Positions 24,318 through 33,981 of a DNA stretch of 64,000 bases are shown here, one piece after another (position 1 is the first letter of the stretch; the number at the start of each line of letters is the position of its first letter). This DNA is from Geomonas agri (GTDB lineage Bacteria; Desulfobacterota; Desulfuromonadia; Geobacterales; Geobacteraceae). The stretch lies in assembly GCF_020179605.1 (NCBI RefSeq), contig NZ_JAINZO010000001.1, forward strand, positions 496,001-560,000, in the 5' to 3' direction. A program made the translations under genes and the position numbers. A model generated the notes under the pieces. The model saw only the letters and a list, made by a program, of their open reading frames with translations, did not search any database and was not told the DNA's origin.

Positions 24318-25163
24318 ATGGCGAAAATCATCGACGGGAAGGCCATCGCGGCGAAAATTCGCGCAGAGATCAGCGCAGAGGCAGCTCAGCTAAAGGAGAA
24401 GGGGATCGTCCCCGGTCTGGCCGTGGTGCTGGTGGGTGAGGACCCGGCCAGCAAGGTCTACGTCTCCATGAAAGAGAAGGCATGCGCCGATGTGGGGATC
24501 TTTTCTGACGAGTATAAGCTCCCGGTGGAGACCACCGAGGACGAGCTGCTGGCCCTGATCGAGAAGCTGAACGCGGACCCCAAGATTCACGGCATACTGG
24601 TGCAGTTGCCGCTGCCCAAGCAGATCAATACCGAGCGTGTCCTCGAGGCGATCTCTCCTGATAAGGACGCCGACGGCTTCCACCCCTACAACGTGGGGCG
24701 CCTGGTGATCGGCAAGCCGCTCTTCCAGCCCTGCACCCCCTACGGCGTCATGGTGATGCTCAAGGAGGCGGGGGTCGAGCTCTCCGGCAAGGAAGTGGTC
24801 GTGGTCGGGCGCTCCAACATCGTGGGCAAGCCGGTCGCCTTCATGTGCCTGCAGCAAAACGCAACGGTGACCCTGTGCCATTCCAAGACCCGTGATCTCG
24901 CCGGCAAGGTGGGCCAGGCCGACGTCGTCATCGCGGCGGTGGGCGTGCCCGAGATGATCAAGGGCTCCTGGATCAAGGAAGGGGCGGTGGTCATCGATGT
25001 CGGCGTGAACCGCGTGGGCGAGAAGAAACTGGTCGGTGACGTCGAGTATGCGGCCGCCAGTGAGCGCGCTTCGGCCATTACCCCGGTGCCGGGGGGCGTG
25101 GGGCCGATGACCATTACCATGCTGCTGCAGAACACGCTGGAGTCGGCAAAGAGGGGCATGTAG
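24318..25163 (+). CDS. folD: Bifunctional methylenetetrahydrofolate dehydrogenase/cyclohydrolase
   Basis: A 281-residue cytosolic enzyme of one-carbon metabolism, interconverting 5,10-methylene-, methenyl- and 10-formyl-tetrahydrofolate. Signatures: [14 protein letters not shown] with the catalytic Lys, [45 protein letters not shown] (NADP-binding) and [16 protein letters not shown] at the C terminus. Length is typical. The ATG at 24318 begins the conserved [11 protein letters not shown]; the in-frame start at 24252 would add 22 unrelated residues. Confidence 0.96.
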   Translation: MAKIIDGKAIAAKIRAEISAEAAQLKEKGIVPGLAVVLVGEDPASKVYVSMKEKACADVGIFSDEYKLPVETTEDELLALIEKLNADPKIHGILVQLPLPKQINTERVLEAISPDKDADGFHPYNVGRLVIGKPLFQPCTPYGVMVMLKEAGVELSGKEVVVVGRSNIVGKPVAFMCLQQNATVTLCHSKTRDLAGKVGQADVVIAAVGVPEMIKGSWIKEGAVVIDVGVNRVGEKKLVGDVEYAAASERASAITPVPGGVGPMTITMLLQNTLESAKRGM

Positions 25164-25195
25164 GCGGTCTGACGGGGCGGCTGGGTTGGATGCAC

Positions 25196-25345
25196 CAGCA
25201 AGAAGCAAATCCCCCTGTCCCCCCCTTTCGTAAAGGGGGGGACGTGAGGCGACGCGTAGCGCTTGTGGCCAAAGTTCTATGCGTTCCCCAACTCTGGATG
25301 AAACATCGGCGTTGGGGGACGCTATTCGCGTGCAGCGCTTCGTGG
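25196..25345. repeat. Intergenic GC-rich repeat, single end of the MITE-like family
   Basis: GCAAATCCCCCTGTCCCCCC followed by CTTTCGTAAAGGGGGGGAC matches the ends of the element at 42692-42908. Here only one end is clear. It fills most of the folD-galU gap. Confidence 0.5.
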
Positions 25346-25416
25346 TAACACACGGCGGGTGCAGGTCGAGTGCAATGCAGTGCAATTACTATTCAATGTG
25401 AGCAAGGAGTGTCGCT

Positions 25417-26283
25417 ATGCGCGTTAAAAAGGCGGTTTTTCCGGTTGCGGGCCTGGGAACCAGGTTCCTGCCGGCTACCAAATCGACTCCGAAGGAGATG
25501 CTGCCGCTCATCGACAAGCCGCTGGTGCAGTACGTGGTGGAGGAGGCGGTAGCTTCAGGGATCGAGCAGATCCTCTTCGTCACCGGCCGCGGCAAGAGGG
25601 CGATCGAGGACCACTTCGATATCTCTTTCGAGCTCGAGTCGCTGCTCTACGAGAAGGGGAAGGACCACGAACTGCAGCAGGTGCGCCAGATCGCGGAGAT
25701 GGCCAACATCTTCTTCGTGAGGCAGAAGGAGGCGCTGGGTCTTGGCCACGCTATCCTCTGCGCCAAGGACTTCGTTGGCGATGAACCCTTCGCGGTCCTT
25801 CTGGGTGACGATATCATCGATGCCCAGCAACCCTGTCTCAGTCAGCTCCTGGAGACCTACGAGACCTACCGCTCGCCGGTGCTCGCCCTGGAGAAGGTCC
25901 CCATGGAGACCATCTCCTCGTACGGTTGCGTCAAGGCCAACCACCTCGCCAAGCGTGCCTTCGAGGTGCTGGACCTGGTGGAGAAACCGCCGGTCGCTGA
26001 GGCACCGTCCGACCTGGCCATCATCGGCCGCTACATCCTGACTCCGGGTATCTTCCCGATTCTCGAGAACCAGGAGCCGGGCAAGGGTGGCGAGATCCAG
26101 CTGACCGACGCCATCAAGACGCTGTCGCGCAAGGAGCCGATCTACGGCTGCCGTTTCGACGGTGTGCGCCATGACTGCGGCGACAAGCTCGGCTTTTTGA
26201 AGGCGACGGTGGACATGGCGCTCAAGCGCGGTGAGTTCAACGGGGATTTCGAGGCGTTTTTAAGACAGCGCCTGGGCTGCTAG
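25417..26283 (+). CDS. galU: UTP-glucose-1-phosphate uridylyltransferase
   Basis: A 288-residue enzyme making UDP-glucose for envelope polysaccharides. It opens with the nucleotide-binding motif KAVFPVAGLGTRFLPATKST followed by PKEMLPLIDKPLVQYVVEEA. LGLGHAILCAKDF, FAVLLGDDIIDA, GKGGEIQLTDAI and GVRHDCGDKLGFLKA are also in place. AGGAG precedes the ATG. It is convergent with the tonB gene, 39 bases apart. Confidence 0.96.
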   Translation: MRVKKAVFPVAGLGTRFLPATKSTPKEMLPLIDKPLVQYVVEEAVASGIEQILFVTGRGKRAIEDHFDISFELESLLYEKGKDHELQQVRQIAEMANIFFVRQKEALGLGHAILCAKDFVGDEPFAVLLGDDIIDAQQPCLSQLLETYETYRSPVLALEKVPMETISSYGCVKANHLAKRAFEVLDLVEKPPVAEAPSDLAIIGRYILTPGIFPILENQEPGKGGEIQLTDAIKTLSRKEPIYGCRFDGVRHDCGDKLGFLKATVDMALKRGEFNGDFEAFLRQRLGC

Positions 26284-26322
26284 GCGAGGCATTGTAGGAG
26301 GTTTGCGGCGGCGGATGGAGTG

Positions 26323-27171
26323 CTAGTGCAGTCTGCCGCTGCCGCTACCGTAGTGGAAGAAGGCGATCAGCTTGAAGGTGTCGCCGGTGTACCCCTTGGG
26401 GAAGGATCCGATCGGCCCCAGGGCGTTCAGGGTGCGCAGCACCTCGTCGTCGAGGATCTTGCTCCCCGAGCTTTCCAGCATGTCGACCCGGACGATTTCG
26501 CCGCGGCGGTTGAAGGTGATCCGGACCGGTGTGGTCCCTTCGATACCGCGCACAAGAGCCGCCTGGGGATAGTGCCACACGCCGTAAATCGCCGTCTCGA
26601 GGCGGCGTAAAAACGAGCCGAACTGGATGTCGTCGGTATTGAGGAAGCGGGTCTCGCCTTCCTCGACCTCGCTGCGATATTTCTCGCGGTAGCTTTCTTC
26701 CAGGCGCGCCATCCTGGTAGCGCTGGGAAACAGCTTGCTGCGGTCGGGGAGTTGGGCCGCCTTGGGCTTGAAGATCCCTTGGCCCGGGGAAACCGGCTCC
26801 TGGGAGGGCTGCACCGCCTGGGGCGGGGCCGGCTGTCTCGGCACCGGTACCGGACGGCTCACCTGCGGCAGAACTTTGGTCCTGGGCAGCATCCGGTCCA
26901 CCTCATCCCGCCCCTTCGGCGCCGTCTCCTTGACAACACGCTGCGGCTTTTCCGAGTACCGCTTGATCTCGGGCTTTGGTTCTGGCTTTTCTTTGGGCTG
27001 GGGCTGTGGTGGCAGGTCCGGCAGGTCGGTAAGATCGACCATGGTCGGTTCCTGTGCCGTTTTGGGTTGTCCCGGGGGGATTATCGTGATAACAAGATAT
27101 ACCGCTACATGGACCAGTAGTGACAGAGCCAGCAGGTAGAGGAAGTTTTTTTCGATATATCTGTTGGACAT
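26323..27171 (-). CDS. TonB family energy-transducing protein
   Basis: A 282-residue protein. One N-terminal membrane helix (FLYLLALSLLVHVAVYLVIT) is followed by a Pro/Lys-rich periplasm-spanning region (QPQPKEKPEPKPEIKRY and more Pro-rich stretches). The C-terminal TonB domain of about 90 residues has TTPVRITFNRRGEIVRVDML, SSGSKILDDEVLRTL and FPKGY. It should couple the proton motive force to outer-membrane receptors, working with ExbBD encoded elsewhere. ATG 27171 has GGAG upstream; the longer frame to 27285 is unlikely. No receptor gene is adjacent. Confidence 0.88.
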   Translation of the reverse strand: MSNRYIEKNFLYLLALSLLVHVAVYLVITIIPPGQPKTAQEPTMVDLTDLPDLPPQPQPKEKPEPKPEIKRYSEKPQRVVKETAPKGRDEVDRMLPRTKVLPQVSRPVPVPRQPAPPQAVQPSQEPVSPGQGIFKPKAAQLPDRSKLFPSATRMARLEESYREKYRSEVEEGETRFLNTDDIQFGSFLRRLETAIYGVWHYPQAALVRGIEGTTPVRITFNRRGEIVRVDMLESSGSKILDDEVLRTLNALGPIGSFPKGYTGDTFKLIAFFHYGSGSGRLH

Positions 27172-27314
27172 GTATCTCCACCCGCTGTTCCGGGTGCTTA
27201 GTAATATCGCGTGATGGTAGAAGATCATCCGGCAAATTGCAAGGGGTTTGGGGGGCTCCCGGGCACCACGATCTATTGCTGACACCCCAAACCCTTCCTG
27301 TAAACATCTGCTCC

Positions 27315-27328
27315 TTGACCTAGGTCAA
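27315..27328. promoter_or_regulatory. Perfect palindrome TTGACC-TA-GGTCAA ahead of the ETF operon
   Basis: A 14-base perfect inverted repeat 57 bases upstream of etfB and between divergent tonB and etfB. Size and symmetry suit a dimeric repressor. The regulator is not encoded next to it. Confidence 0.5.
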
Positions 27329-27384
27329 CTTTTTTCACCACATCTCTTAGTAATCTGAAGGCATCAAAATATACCGAGGTCGCC

Positions 27385-28197
27385 ATGCTCGTAGTGGTAT
27401 GTGTTAAGCAGGTCCCTGACACAACGCAGGTACAGATCGATCCCGTCACCAACACCCTGATCCGCGAGGGTGTCCCCTTCATCGTCAATCCCTACGATAC
27501 TCACGCCGTGGAACAGGCGCTGCGTTTCAAGGACCGCTTCGGCTGTCGCGTGGCCGCCATCTCCATGGGGCCGCCCAACGCCGAGGCGACGCTGAGAAAG
27601 GCACTGGCCCAGGGTGTGGACCGCGCCGTGCTCCTTTCCGACCGTACCTTCGGCGGCGCCGACACGCTCGCCACCAGCAAGGTGCTCGCCGCGGCGATCG
27701 AGAAGCTCGCCCAGGAAGAGGAGGTGGGAGTGGTGATCTGCGGCAAGCAGACCATCGACGGCGACACCGCCCAGGTCGGCCCCGGCATCGCCACCCGGCT
27801 CAACTTCTCGCAGCTCACCCTGGTGGACCGGGTCGACGATCTCGATCTCTCCGGCAAGAAGATCCGGGTCAGCCGCAAGCTGGAAGGGCGCCACGAGCAC
27901 GTGGAGGCCCCGCTGCCGGTGCTTCTGACCGTGGTGCGCGAGCTGAACCGGCCGCGTTACCCGACCGTGGCCATGCGCCTGGAATCCGCCGATGCCCAGG
28001 TCGAGGTCTGGGATAACAAGGTGCTGCAGCTGGACGTGAACGGCATCGGCCTCAAGGGCTCCCCCACCTGGGTGAGCCGCATCTTCTCGCCCGAGCGGGC
28101 CAAGGGGGAGATGCTGGGGGACGGGGTGCATGACCCGGAAGGGGCGGCACAGCTGCTGATCGACAAGATGCTGGAGAAGGATCTCCTGGCTCTCTAA
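27385..28197 (+). CDS. etfB: Electron transfer flavoprotein, beta subunit
   Basis: A 270-residue subunit of an ETF heterodimer that carries electrons from acyl-CoA or related dehydrogenases. It opens with MLVVVCVKQVPDTTQVQIDP, and has FIVNPYDTHAVEQALRFKD, GKQTIDGDTAQVGPGIA and LPVLLTVVRELNRPRYPTVA, matching the family. First gene of an operon with etfA 22 bases downstream and the membrane Fe-S oxidoreductase after that. Confidence 0.95.
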   Translation: MLVVVCVKQVPDTTQVQIDPVTNTLIREGVPFIVNPYDTHAVEQALRFKDRFGCRVAAISMGPPNAEATLRKALAQGVDRAVLLSDRTFGGADTLATSKVLAAAIEKLAQEEEVGVVICGKQTIDGDTAQVGPGIATRLNFSQLTLVDRVDDLDLSGKKIRVSRKLEGRHEHVEAPLPVLLTVVRELNRPRYPTVAMRLESADAQVEVWDNKVLQLDVNGIGLKGSPTWVSRIFSPERAKGEMLGDGVHDPEGAAQLLIDKMLEKDLLAL

Positions 28198-28219
28198 CTA
28201 CATTACCAAGGGAAAAGCA

Positions 28220-29548
28220 ATGACCGATGCTGTTAAACCACCCAAGAAACCGCGCGGCAAGGCAAGGCTGCTGGATAACAAGTGCATCGCCTGCGGGGCC
28301 CGCTGCCAGAGCGCCTGCCCGGTGGACGCGATCCAGATGAACGACGCGGGCGAGCCGATCATCGACGCCTCTCGCTGTATCGGCTGCGTCAAGTGCGTCA
28401 AGGTCTGCCCGGTGCAGGCCCTGGAGATGGCCTTTACCCCGGAGGAGCTGCGCATCCTGCAGGAGCTGGCCGCCTCTTCCGCCGGCGCCGAGCCCTCGGA
28501 GGAGGACGCCGAGGAAGCGGCGCTCAAGAAGAAACTTTCCGCCTATACCGGGGTCTGGGTCTTCGTGGAGCAGACCGAGGGGGAGGCCGCCAAGGTTTCC
28601 TGGGAACTGTTGGGTAAAGGGAAGGAACTGGCGCAGGCGAGGAAGTGCCCGCTGTGCGCCGTGGTGATGGGCGACGGGGTGGAGAAGCTCTGTGCCCAGG
28701 CCTTCGGCTACGGTGCCGAGAAGGTCTATCTCATGGACGCGCCGGTCCTGCGCCACTACCGTACCGAGGCGTACCAGAAGAGCCTGTGCGCCCTGGTCGA
28801 GAAGTACAAGCCGGAGGTGATCCTGATGGGGGCCACCGGCCTGGGACGTGATCTCGCCGGCGTCGTCGCCACCGTGATGGCCACCGGGCTCACCGCGGAC
28901 TGCACCGGGCTTTCTATCGACGACAAGGGGAACCTGATGCAGACCCGCCCGGCCTTTGGCGGCAACATCATGGCCACCATCGTCTGCGACAAGTTCCGCC
29001 CCCAGATGTCCACGGTGCGCCCGCACGTGATGCCCATGCCCGACTTCGACCCGCAGGCCAAGGGTGAGGTCGTGCGTGAGCCGGTGCGTGTCGCCGAGGA
29101 GCAGGTCCTGGTCAAGGTGCTCGACATCCTCATGGACGGTGGCGGCTCCAAGGTGGACATCGCCGGGGCCGAGTTCATCGTCTCGGGCGGGCGCGGCATG
29201 ATGGCCAAGGAGAACTTCTCCATGCTCGAGGAGCTGGCCCAGGTCCTGGGCGGGGTGGTGGGCGCCTCGAGGAGCGCAGTCGACGCCGGCTGGATGCCTC
29301 CCGACCGCCAGGTGGGGCAGACCGGCAAGACGGTACGCCCCAAGGTCTACATCGCCTGCGGCATCTCGGGCGCCATCCAGCACCTGGTCGGCATGCAGGA
29401 CTCCGACGTGGTGATCGCCATCAACCGCGACCCCGAGGCCCCCATCTTCGAGGTGGCGAGCTACGGCATCGTGGGCGACCTATTCAAGATCATCCCGGCG
29501 CTGACCAACAAGTTGAGGGCGCTCAAGGCCGCCCGCTCCAAGGCCTGA
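28220..29548 (+). CDS. etfA: Electron transfer flavoprotein, alpha subunit with N-terminal ferredoxin domain
   Basis: A 442-residue protein. The first 75 residues are a ferredoxin-like module with two cysteine clusters, [13 protein letters not shown] and [12 protein letters not shown]; the first has one extra residue compared with CxxCxxCxxxCP. The ETF alpha N-terminal domain follows ([20 protein letters not shown]) and the FAD domain closes it, with [40 protein letters not shown] and [20 protein letters not shown]. Ferredoxin-fused EtfA occurs in anaerobes that route electrons between acyl-CoA dehydrogenases and membrane carriers. Same operon as etfB and the membrane oxidoreductase. Confidence 0.95.
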   Translation: MTDAVKPPKKPRGKARLLDNKCIACGARCQSACPVDAIQMNDAGEPIIDASRCIGCVKCVKVCPVQALEMAFTPEELRILQELAASSAGAEPSEEDAEEAALKKKLSAYTGVWVFVEQTEGEAAKVSWELLGKGKELAQARKCPLCAVVMGDGVEKLCAQAFGYGAEKVYLMDAPVLRHYRTEAYQKSLCALVEKYKPEVILMGATGLGRDLAGVVATVMATGLTADCTGLSIDDKGNLMQTRPAFGGNIMATIVCDKFRPQMSTVRPHVMPMPDFDPQAKGEVVREPVRVAEEQVLVKVLDILMDGGGSKVDIAGAEFIVSGGRGMMAKENFSMLEELAQVLGGVVGASRSAVDAGWMPPDRQVGQTGKTVRPKVYIACGISGAIQHLVGMQDSDVVIAINRDPEAPIFEVASYGIVGDLFKIIPALTNKLRALKAARSKA

Positions 29549-29603
29549 TGACCGACACCATCAAGTTGCGCGGCAGTGCCGCCTTCTATAACGAGGTACC
29601 CCT

Positions 29604-31598
29604 ATGACGCCGCAAACCGTTATCTTCACGACGCTCCTGGTCGCCTCGCTCCTCTTTTTCTGCTGGAGCGTGTACCGCCGCTTCTCGCTGCTCTGTTACG
29701 GGCAGCCGGAAGAGAGGCTGGACCAGCCGGCGCGTCGTCTCTCCGAGATGTTCCTGTACGCCTTTGGCCAGTTGCGCGTGCTGAGAAAGCCCTTCGGCCT
29801 GAACCACTTCGTGATCTTCTGGTCCTTCGTGATCCTGGCGCTTGCCAACGGCGAGTTCCTGGTGAACGGGGTCTTCCCCTCGGTGAGTCTTGCCCTGCTG
29901 CCGGAAGGGGTGCACCGGGTGCTGCTGTTCGCCTTCGACGTGGTGTCGCTGCTGACCCTGTTCGCCATCGCCTTCTCCTTCATCAGGAGACTGGTGGTGA
30001 AGCCTCCCTACCTGGACAGCCTCTACGTGAAGGGGAAAAGCCCGGAGGCCTTCCTGATCCTCTCTTTCATCGCTCTGCTGATGCTGGCCTACTTCGGGAT
30101 GCACGGGGCGATGGCGGCGCTCGGGAAGGAGAGCGATCCAGCGGCCATGCCAGTGTCGAGCCTGGTGGGCGCCTGGCTCGCGCCGCACGCATCCCTGATC
30201 GGCACGGTCTATGGCGTCTCCTGGTGGGTGCACGCCCTGGTGCTGTTCGCCTTCATCTGCTTTTTGCCGCACTCAAAGCACATGCACATCCTGACTGCGA
30301 TCCCCAACTGTTACCTGGGGGCGCTCACCTGGCCCGCCACCCAGCCGCGCGAGAAGTTCGAGAAGGGTGCGGTGTACGGGGCGGGGAGCGTGGATCGCTT
30401 CACCTGGAAGGACCTGTTCGACTCGTTCTCCTGCACCGAGTGCGGCCGCTGTCAGGCTGCCTGCCCGGCCGCTAATACCGGCAAGGCGCTGAACCCGCGC
30501 CAGGTCGTGCACGCCATCAAGACCAACCTTTTGGAGAACAGCAACGCACTCCGGGAGGGAAGAAGCTGCACCCTGCCGCTCATCGGCGACGAGGGTGAGG
30601 GGACCAACACCGAGGAGGCGATCTGGGCCTGCACCACCTGCGGCGCCTGCATCGAGGCCTGTCCGGTGCTGATCGAACAGATGCCCAAGATCGTCAAGAT
30701 GCGGCGTCACCTGGTCGAGACTGAATCGCGCTTCCCCGAGGAACTGCTGAACCTGTTCGAGAACATGGAGCAGCGCTCCAACCCCTGGGGCATCGCACCG
30801 GGCGAGCGCGCCAAGTGGGTCTCCACGCTGCCGGTGAAGCCGTTCGTGGCCGGCGAGACCGAGTACCTCCTCTACGTGGGGTGCGCCGGCTCCTTCGACT
30901 CCCGCGCCAAGCAGGTCACCGTGGCGCTCGCCACCGTGCTCAACGCGGCCGGCATTTCCTGGGGCATCCTGGGCAAAGACGAGAAGTGCTGCGGTGATTC
31001 GCTTAGAAGGCTCGGTAACGAGTACCTCTTCGAGAAGATGGCGCTGGAGAACGTGGAAATCTTCCGCGAGCGCGGGGTCGCCAAGGTGATCACCCTCTGC
31101 CCGCACTGCCTCACCACCTTGAAAAACGATTACCGCCAGTACGGCCTGGAGCTCGAGGTGGTGCACCAGAGCGAACTGATCGCCGAGCTGATCCGGAGCG
31201 GGCGCATCAAGCTGGACCAGAAGGACGACAGCCTGGGGCGCATCACCTACCACGACCCGTGCTACCTTGGGCGCCACAACGACATCTTCGACGCGCCGCG
31301 TACCCTGGTCCAGGCGGCCACCGGTACCGTTGCCGTCGAGGCCGAGCGCCACGGCAGGAACTCGTTCTGCTGCGGCGCCGGCGGCGGGCGCATGTGGATG
31401 GAGGAATTCACCGGCGAGAGGGTGAACCACGCCCGCGTCGACGAACTGCTGGCGCAGAAGCCGGACACCATCTGCGTCGCCTGCCCGTACTGCATGACCA
31501 TGATAGAGGACGGCCTCAAGGACAAGGGGGCGGGCCAGGTCCGGGTCAAGGACGTGGTCGAGGTGCTCGCCGAGGGGCTTTTGAGGAAGAACGCGTAA
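29604..31598 (+). CDS. Membrane ETF:(mena)quinone oxidoreductase of the HdrD-like (EMO) type
   Basis: A 664-residue protein. Five or six N-terminal membrane helices form a NarI/HdrE-like heme b domain (residues 1-230, with His in LNHFVIFWSF). Two 4Fe-4S motifs follow (CTECGRCQAACP and CTTCGACIEACP, about 275-355), then two CCG domains (YVGCAGSFDSRA with KCCGDSLRRLG; YHDPCYLGRHND with CCGAGGGRMW). This architecture, directly after etfBA, is that of the enzymes that pass electrons from ETF to menaquinone in fatty- and aromatic-acid degraders. It would let this cell respire electrons from acyl-CoA oxidation. Confidence 0.9.
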   Translation: MTPQTVIFTTLLVASLLFFCWSVYRRFSLLCYGQPEERLDQPARRLSEMFLYAFGQLRVLRKPFGLNHFVIFWSFVILALANGEFLVNGVFPSVSLALLPEGVHRVLLFAFDVVSLLTLFAIAFSFIRRLVVKPPYLDSLYVKGKSPEAFLILSFIALLMLAYFGMHGAMAALGKESDPAAMPVSSLVGAWLAPHASLIGTVYGVSWWVHALVLFAFICFLPHSKHMHILTAIPNCYLGALTWPATQPREKFEKGAVYGAGSVDRFTWKDLFDSFSCTECGRCQAACPAANTGKALNPRQVVHAIKTNLLENSNALREGRSCTLPLIGDEGEGTNTEEAIWACTTCGACIEACPVLIEQMPKIVKMRRHLVETESRFPEELLNLFENMEQRSNPWGIAPGERAKWVSTLPVKPFVAGETEYLLYVGCAGSFDSRAKQVTVALATVLNAAGISWGILGKDEKCCGDSLRRLGNEYLFEKMALENVEIFRERGVAKVITLCPHCLTTLKNDYRQYGLELEVVHQSELIAELIRSGRIKLDQKDDSLGRITYHDPCYLGRHNDIFDAPRTLVQAATGTVAVEAERHGRNSFCCGAGGGRMWMEEFTGERVNHARVDELLAQKPDTICVACPYCMTMIEDGLKDKGAGQVRVKDVVEVLAEGLLRKNA

Positions 31599-31946
31599 TA
31601 GGGCATAGGGGGAGCTGCCATACGCGGTGCAGATGGCAGCTCCCCATCCCCCTGCCTGGCCCTCCCCCTCCGGGGGAGGGTGGCCGAAGGCCGGGTGAGG
31701 GCGCTGGCAGCGCTGAGGTTTCCGCCGGTGCGATGCCCTCACCCACTCTCCCTCACCCCGACCCTCTCCCGGAGGGCGAGGGGGATTGGAGCAGCCCTCA
31801 CCCCGAGCCTCTCCTGGAGGGCGAGGGGGAGTGGACGCAATCATGCTGCCAGCAATAAGTGACGCCTAAAGCTTAAAAACGAGGCTGCGGGTGCGGCGGT
31901 TGCCCCGTTTCCAGGCAAGGAAAGGAACTTCCCCCTGTCCTATTTC
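31599..31946. repeat. Intergenic GC-rich repeat tract
   Basis: No gene. It contains palindromic CCCTCCCCCTCCGGGGGAGG near 31660 and, further on, two near-identical tandem units beginning CCCTCACCCCGA and ending GGAGGGCGAGGGGGA (about 31738-31775 and 31795-31832). Such tracts recur at 33035-33160, 41169-41219 and 58527-58615. Confidence 0.6.
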
Positions 31947-32996
31947 ATGCGCATCACCCCAAATCTGGGCCCCTTCTGGGGCGCTCTCATCTTTTTTTCC
32001 CTCCTGCTGCCATTGACCGCCTACGCCGCGCCCACCGTCACGGTGGCCGCCGTGGGCGACATCATGATGGGCAGCGACTTCCCGACGACCAAGCTGCCGC
32101 CTCGCGACGGCCGGGACCTCTTCGCCGCGGTCGCCCCCTACCTGCGCCGTGCCGACCTCACCCTGGGCAACCTGGAGGGGCCGCTGTGCAGCGAGGAAAA
32201 CCCTACCAAACAACCCCTTGCCGGGCGCCGCTACCTGTTCCGCACCCCCCCCTCCTACGCCAAGTGCCTGAAAGACGCCGGCTTCTCCGCGCTGACCCTG
32301 GCCAACAACCACGCCCTCGACTTCGGCCGGGCCGGGCTTGAGTCCACCAGGCAGGCGCTCTCCGGGGCAGGGCTGCAGTTTTCCAGCAAGAAAGGGGAGA
32401 TTGCCCGCTATGACCTGCACGGCGTTCGCGTCGCCGTGATCGCGCTCTCCTTCGGGCCGCCGCCGCGCTCCATCGTTTTTCCGGCACAGCCGCTGCAGGA
32501 GATCGCCCGTGCTGCTGCCGAGTACGACGTGGTGATCCTCTCCATCCATGCCGGTGCGGAAGGGAAGGGGGCGCTGCACGTGGCCCCCGGGGAAGAGCGC
32601 TTCCTCGACGAGCCGCGCGGCGACATTGTTCGCTTCGCCCACGATGCCATCGACCGGGGCGCCGACCTGGTGCTGGCCCACGGGCCTCACGTGCCGCGCG
32701 CCATGGAGCTGTACTGCGGCAGGCTGATCGCCTACAGCCTCGGCAACTTCGCCACCTACGGCGGGGTGAGCGTGGCCGGCGAGAGCGGCTATGCACCGCT
32801 GCTCAAGGTGGAATTGGCCGCGGACGGTTCTTTCCTGGGGGGGAACATAGATTCTTTCCGGCAGTTCCGCTACACCGGGCCGCAACCGGACCCCAAGCGT
32901 CGCGCCTTGCGCCTGATGCGCCGGCTCTCCGCCGAGGACTTCCCTGAGTCGCCGCTGGTGTTTGGGGACGGGGGACGGATTACCGTCAAGAAGTAG
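31947..32996 (+). CDS. CapA family exported protein (PGA_cap metallophosphatase-like)
   Basis: A 349-residue protein with a signal peptide (GALIFFSLLLPLTAYAAP) and the CapA fold: VAAVGDIMMGSDFP, LTLGNLEGPLCSE, LTLANNHALDFGRAGLEST, SIHAGAE, DLVLAHGPHVPRAMELYCGR and IAYSLGNFATYGG. The family is named for poly-gamma-glutamate capsule synthesis but most members are putative metal-dependent phosphoesterases of unknown substrate. No capB or capC gene is nearby, so capsule synthesis is doubtful. No clear ribosome binding site is visible before the ATG. Confidence 0.85.
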   Translation: MRITPNLGPFWGALIFFSLLLPLTAYAAPTVTVAAVGDIMMGSDFPTTKLPPRDGRDLFAAVAPYLRRADLTLGNLEGPLCSEENPTKQPLAGRRYLFRTPPSYAKCLKDAGFSALTLANNHALDFGRAGLESTRQALSGAGLQFSSKKGEIARYDLHGVRVAVIALSFGPPPRSIVFPAQPLQEIARAAAEYDVVILSIHAGAEGKGALHVAPGEERFLDEPRGDIVRFAHDAIDRGADLVLAHGPHVPRAMELYCGRLIAYSLGNFATYGGVSVAGESGYAPLLKVELAADGSFLGGNIDSFRQFRYTGPQPDPKRRALRLMRRLSAEDFPESPLVFGDGGRITVKK

Positions 32997-33034
32997 TCTG
33001 TGCGGTAGGGAAACACCTTTAGCTTGCGACGTCA

Positions 33035-33160
33035 TGTTCCCTCTCCCCCTGGGAGAGGGCAGGGTTAGGGGGCTGCTGATGGCACCTCTGCTGCTTCGTG
33101 GCGTCGCCCTCACCCGCCCTGCGGGCACCCTCTCCCGGGGGGAGAGGGCAGTCACAATAT
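33035..33160. repeat. Intergenic GC-rich repeat tract
   Basis: CCCTCTCCCCCTGGGAGAGG near 33040 and CCCTCTCCCGGGGGGAGAGG near 33129 bracket a short spacer containing CCCTCACCCGCCCTGCGGGC. Same family of palindromes as at 31599-31946. Confidence 0.5.
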
Positions 33161-33178
33161 AAAGATCCTGGAGGTTCG

Positions 33179-33865
33179 ATGTTCCTGATCGTGCAAAACG
33201 ACCCGCTCTGCCCGGCAGGGGGACTGGTCCACATCCTGGAGAACTCGGGGCATCCCTACCGGTGCTTGTACGCCTACGGGGGGGAGCCTTTCCCGGACCC
33301 GGCAACGCTCACGGGTATCATCGTTCTCGGGGGGGAGATGGGGGTACATGACACCGACGAGCACCCGCACCTGGCCCGTGTCATCGACTTTATCCGCGCC
33401 TCAATTAGCGCAGGGACGCCGCTGTTGGGGATCTGTCTTGGCGGGCAGCTCCTCTCCCACGCGGCCGGCGGGGTGGTGAGCTCACCTTCTCCCCACACGG
33501 AAATGGGGATCTGCGGGGTCGACGTGAACGCCGAGGGAAGCGTGGACCCGCTCTTCGCCGGGGTCCCCAACCCGTTCGTCACCTTCCAGCTCCATAACGA
33601 CAGCTTCACCGTCCCTCCCGGCGGCACGTTGCTCGCGTCCTCCGCCGCCTGCCCTGCGCAGGCCTTCCGGCTCCCCGGCTGCGTCTACGGCGTGCAGTTC
33701 CACCCCGAGGTGGACCGCGCCATCGTCGACGACTGGGACGGCCTGTTCTCCCCCCGCGCCGGCTACCTTTCCGGCTTCATCGCCGCCGAGGCGGACTTCA
33801 ACGCCGCCTCCCACGCCATCCTGGCCAATTTCATCTCCCTCGCCGCGACCACCCGCCTTTCTTGA
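33179..33865 (+). CDS. Class I glutamine amidotransferase
   Basis: A 228-residue stand-alone GATase1 domain. The nucleophile Cys is in LLGICLGGQLLSHAAGG (near residue 87) and the His-Glu pair in VQFHPEVD (near 178). IIVLGGEMGVHDTDEHPHLA fits the oxyanion region of GMP-synthase-like amidotransferases. Members may hydrolyse gamma-glutamyl compounds or serve an unlinked synthase. ATG 33179 has GGAGG 7 bases upstream; the frame to 33098 runs into repeat DNA and is rejected. Confidence 0.88.
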   Translation: MFLIVQNDPLCPAGGLVHILENSGHPYRCLYAYGGEPFPDPATLTGIIVLGGEMGVHDTDEHPHLARVIDFIRASISAGTPLLGICLGGQLLSHAAGGVVSSPSPHTEMGICGVDVNAEGSVDPLFAGVPNPFVTFQLHNDSFTVPPGGTLLASSAACPAQAFRLPGCVYGVQFHPEVDRAIVDDWDGLFSPRAGYLSGFIAAEADFNAASHAILANFISLAATTRLS

Positions 33866-33981
33866 AAATCAAACCTTATATTGTAAAGTTCTAACGTTTG
33901 CCTTCCGGGCATCACGCGACCGCGCCCCTCCGGGGGCGCTTGCGGTCAATTCCCCCTCCGGAATGCGACAAAGGAGGTGCC

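Noticed and set aside
31680..31862. Frames in the repeat tract after the EMO gene
   Set aside because: They translate repetitive GC-rich palindromes with Pro/Ser/Arg-rich low-complexity sequence.
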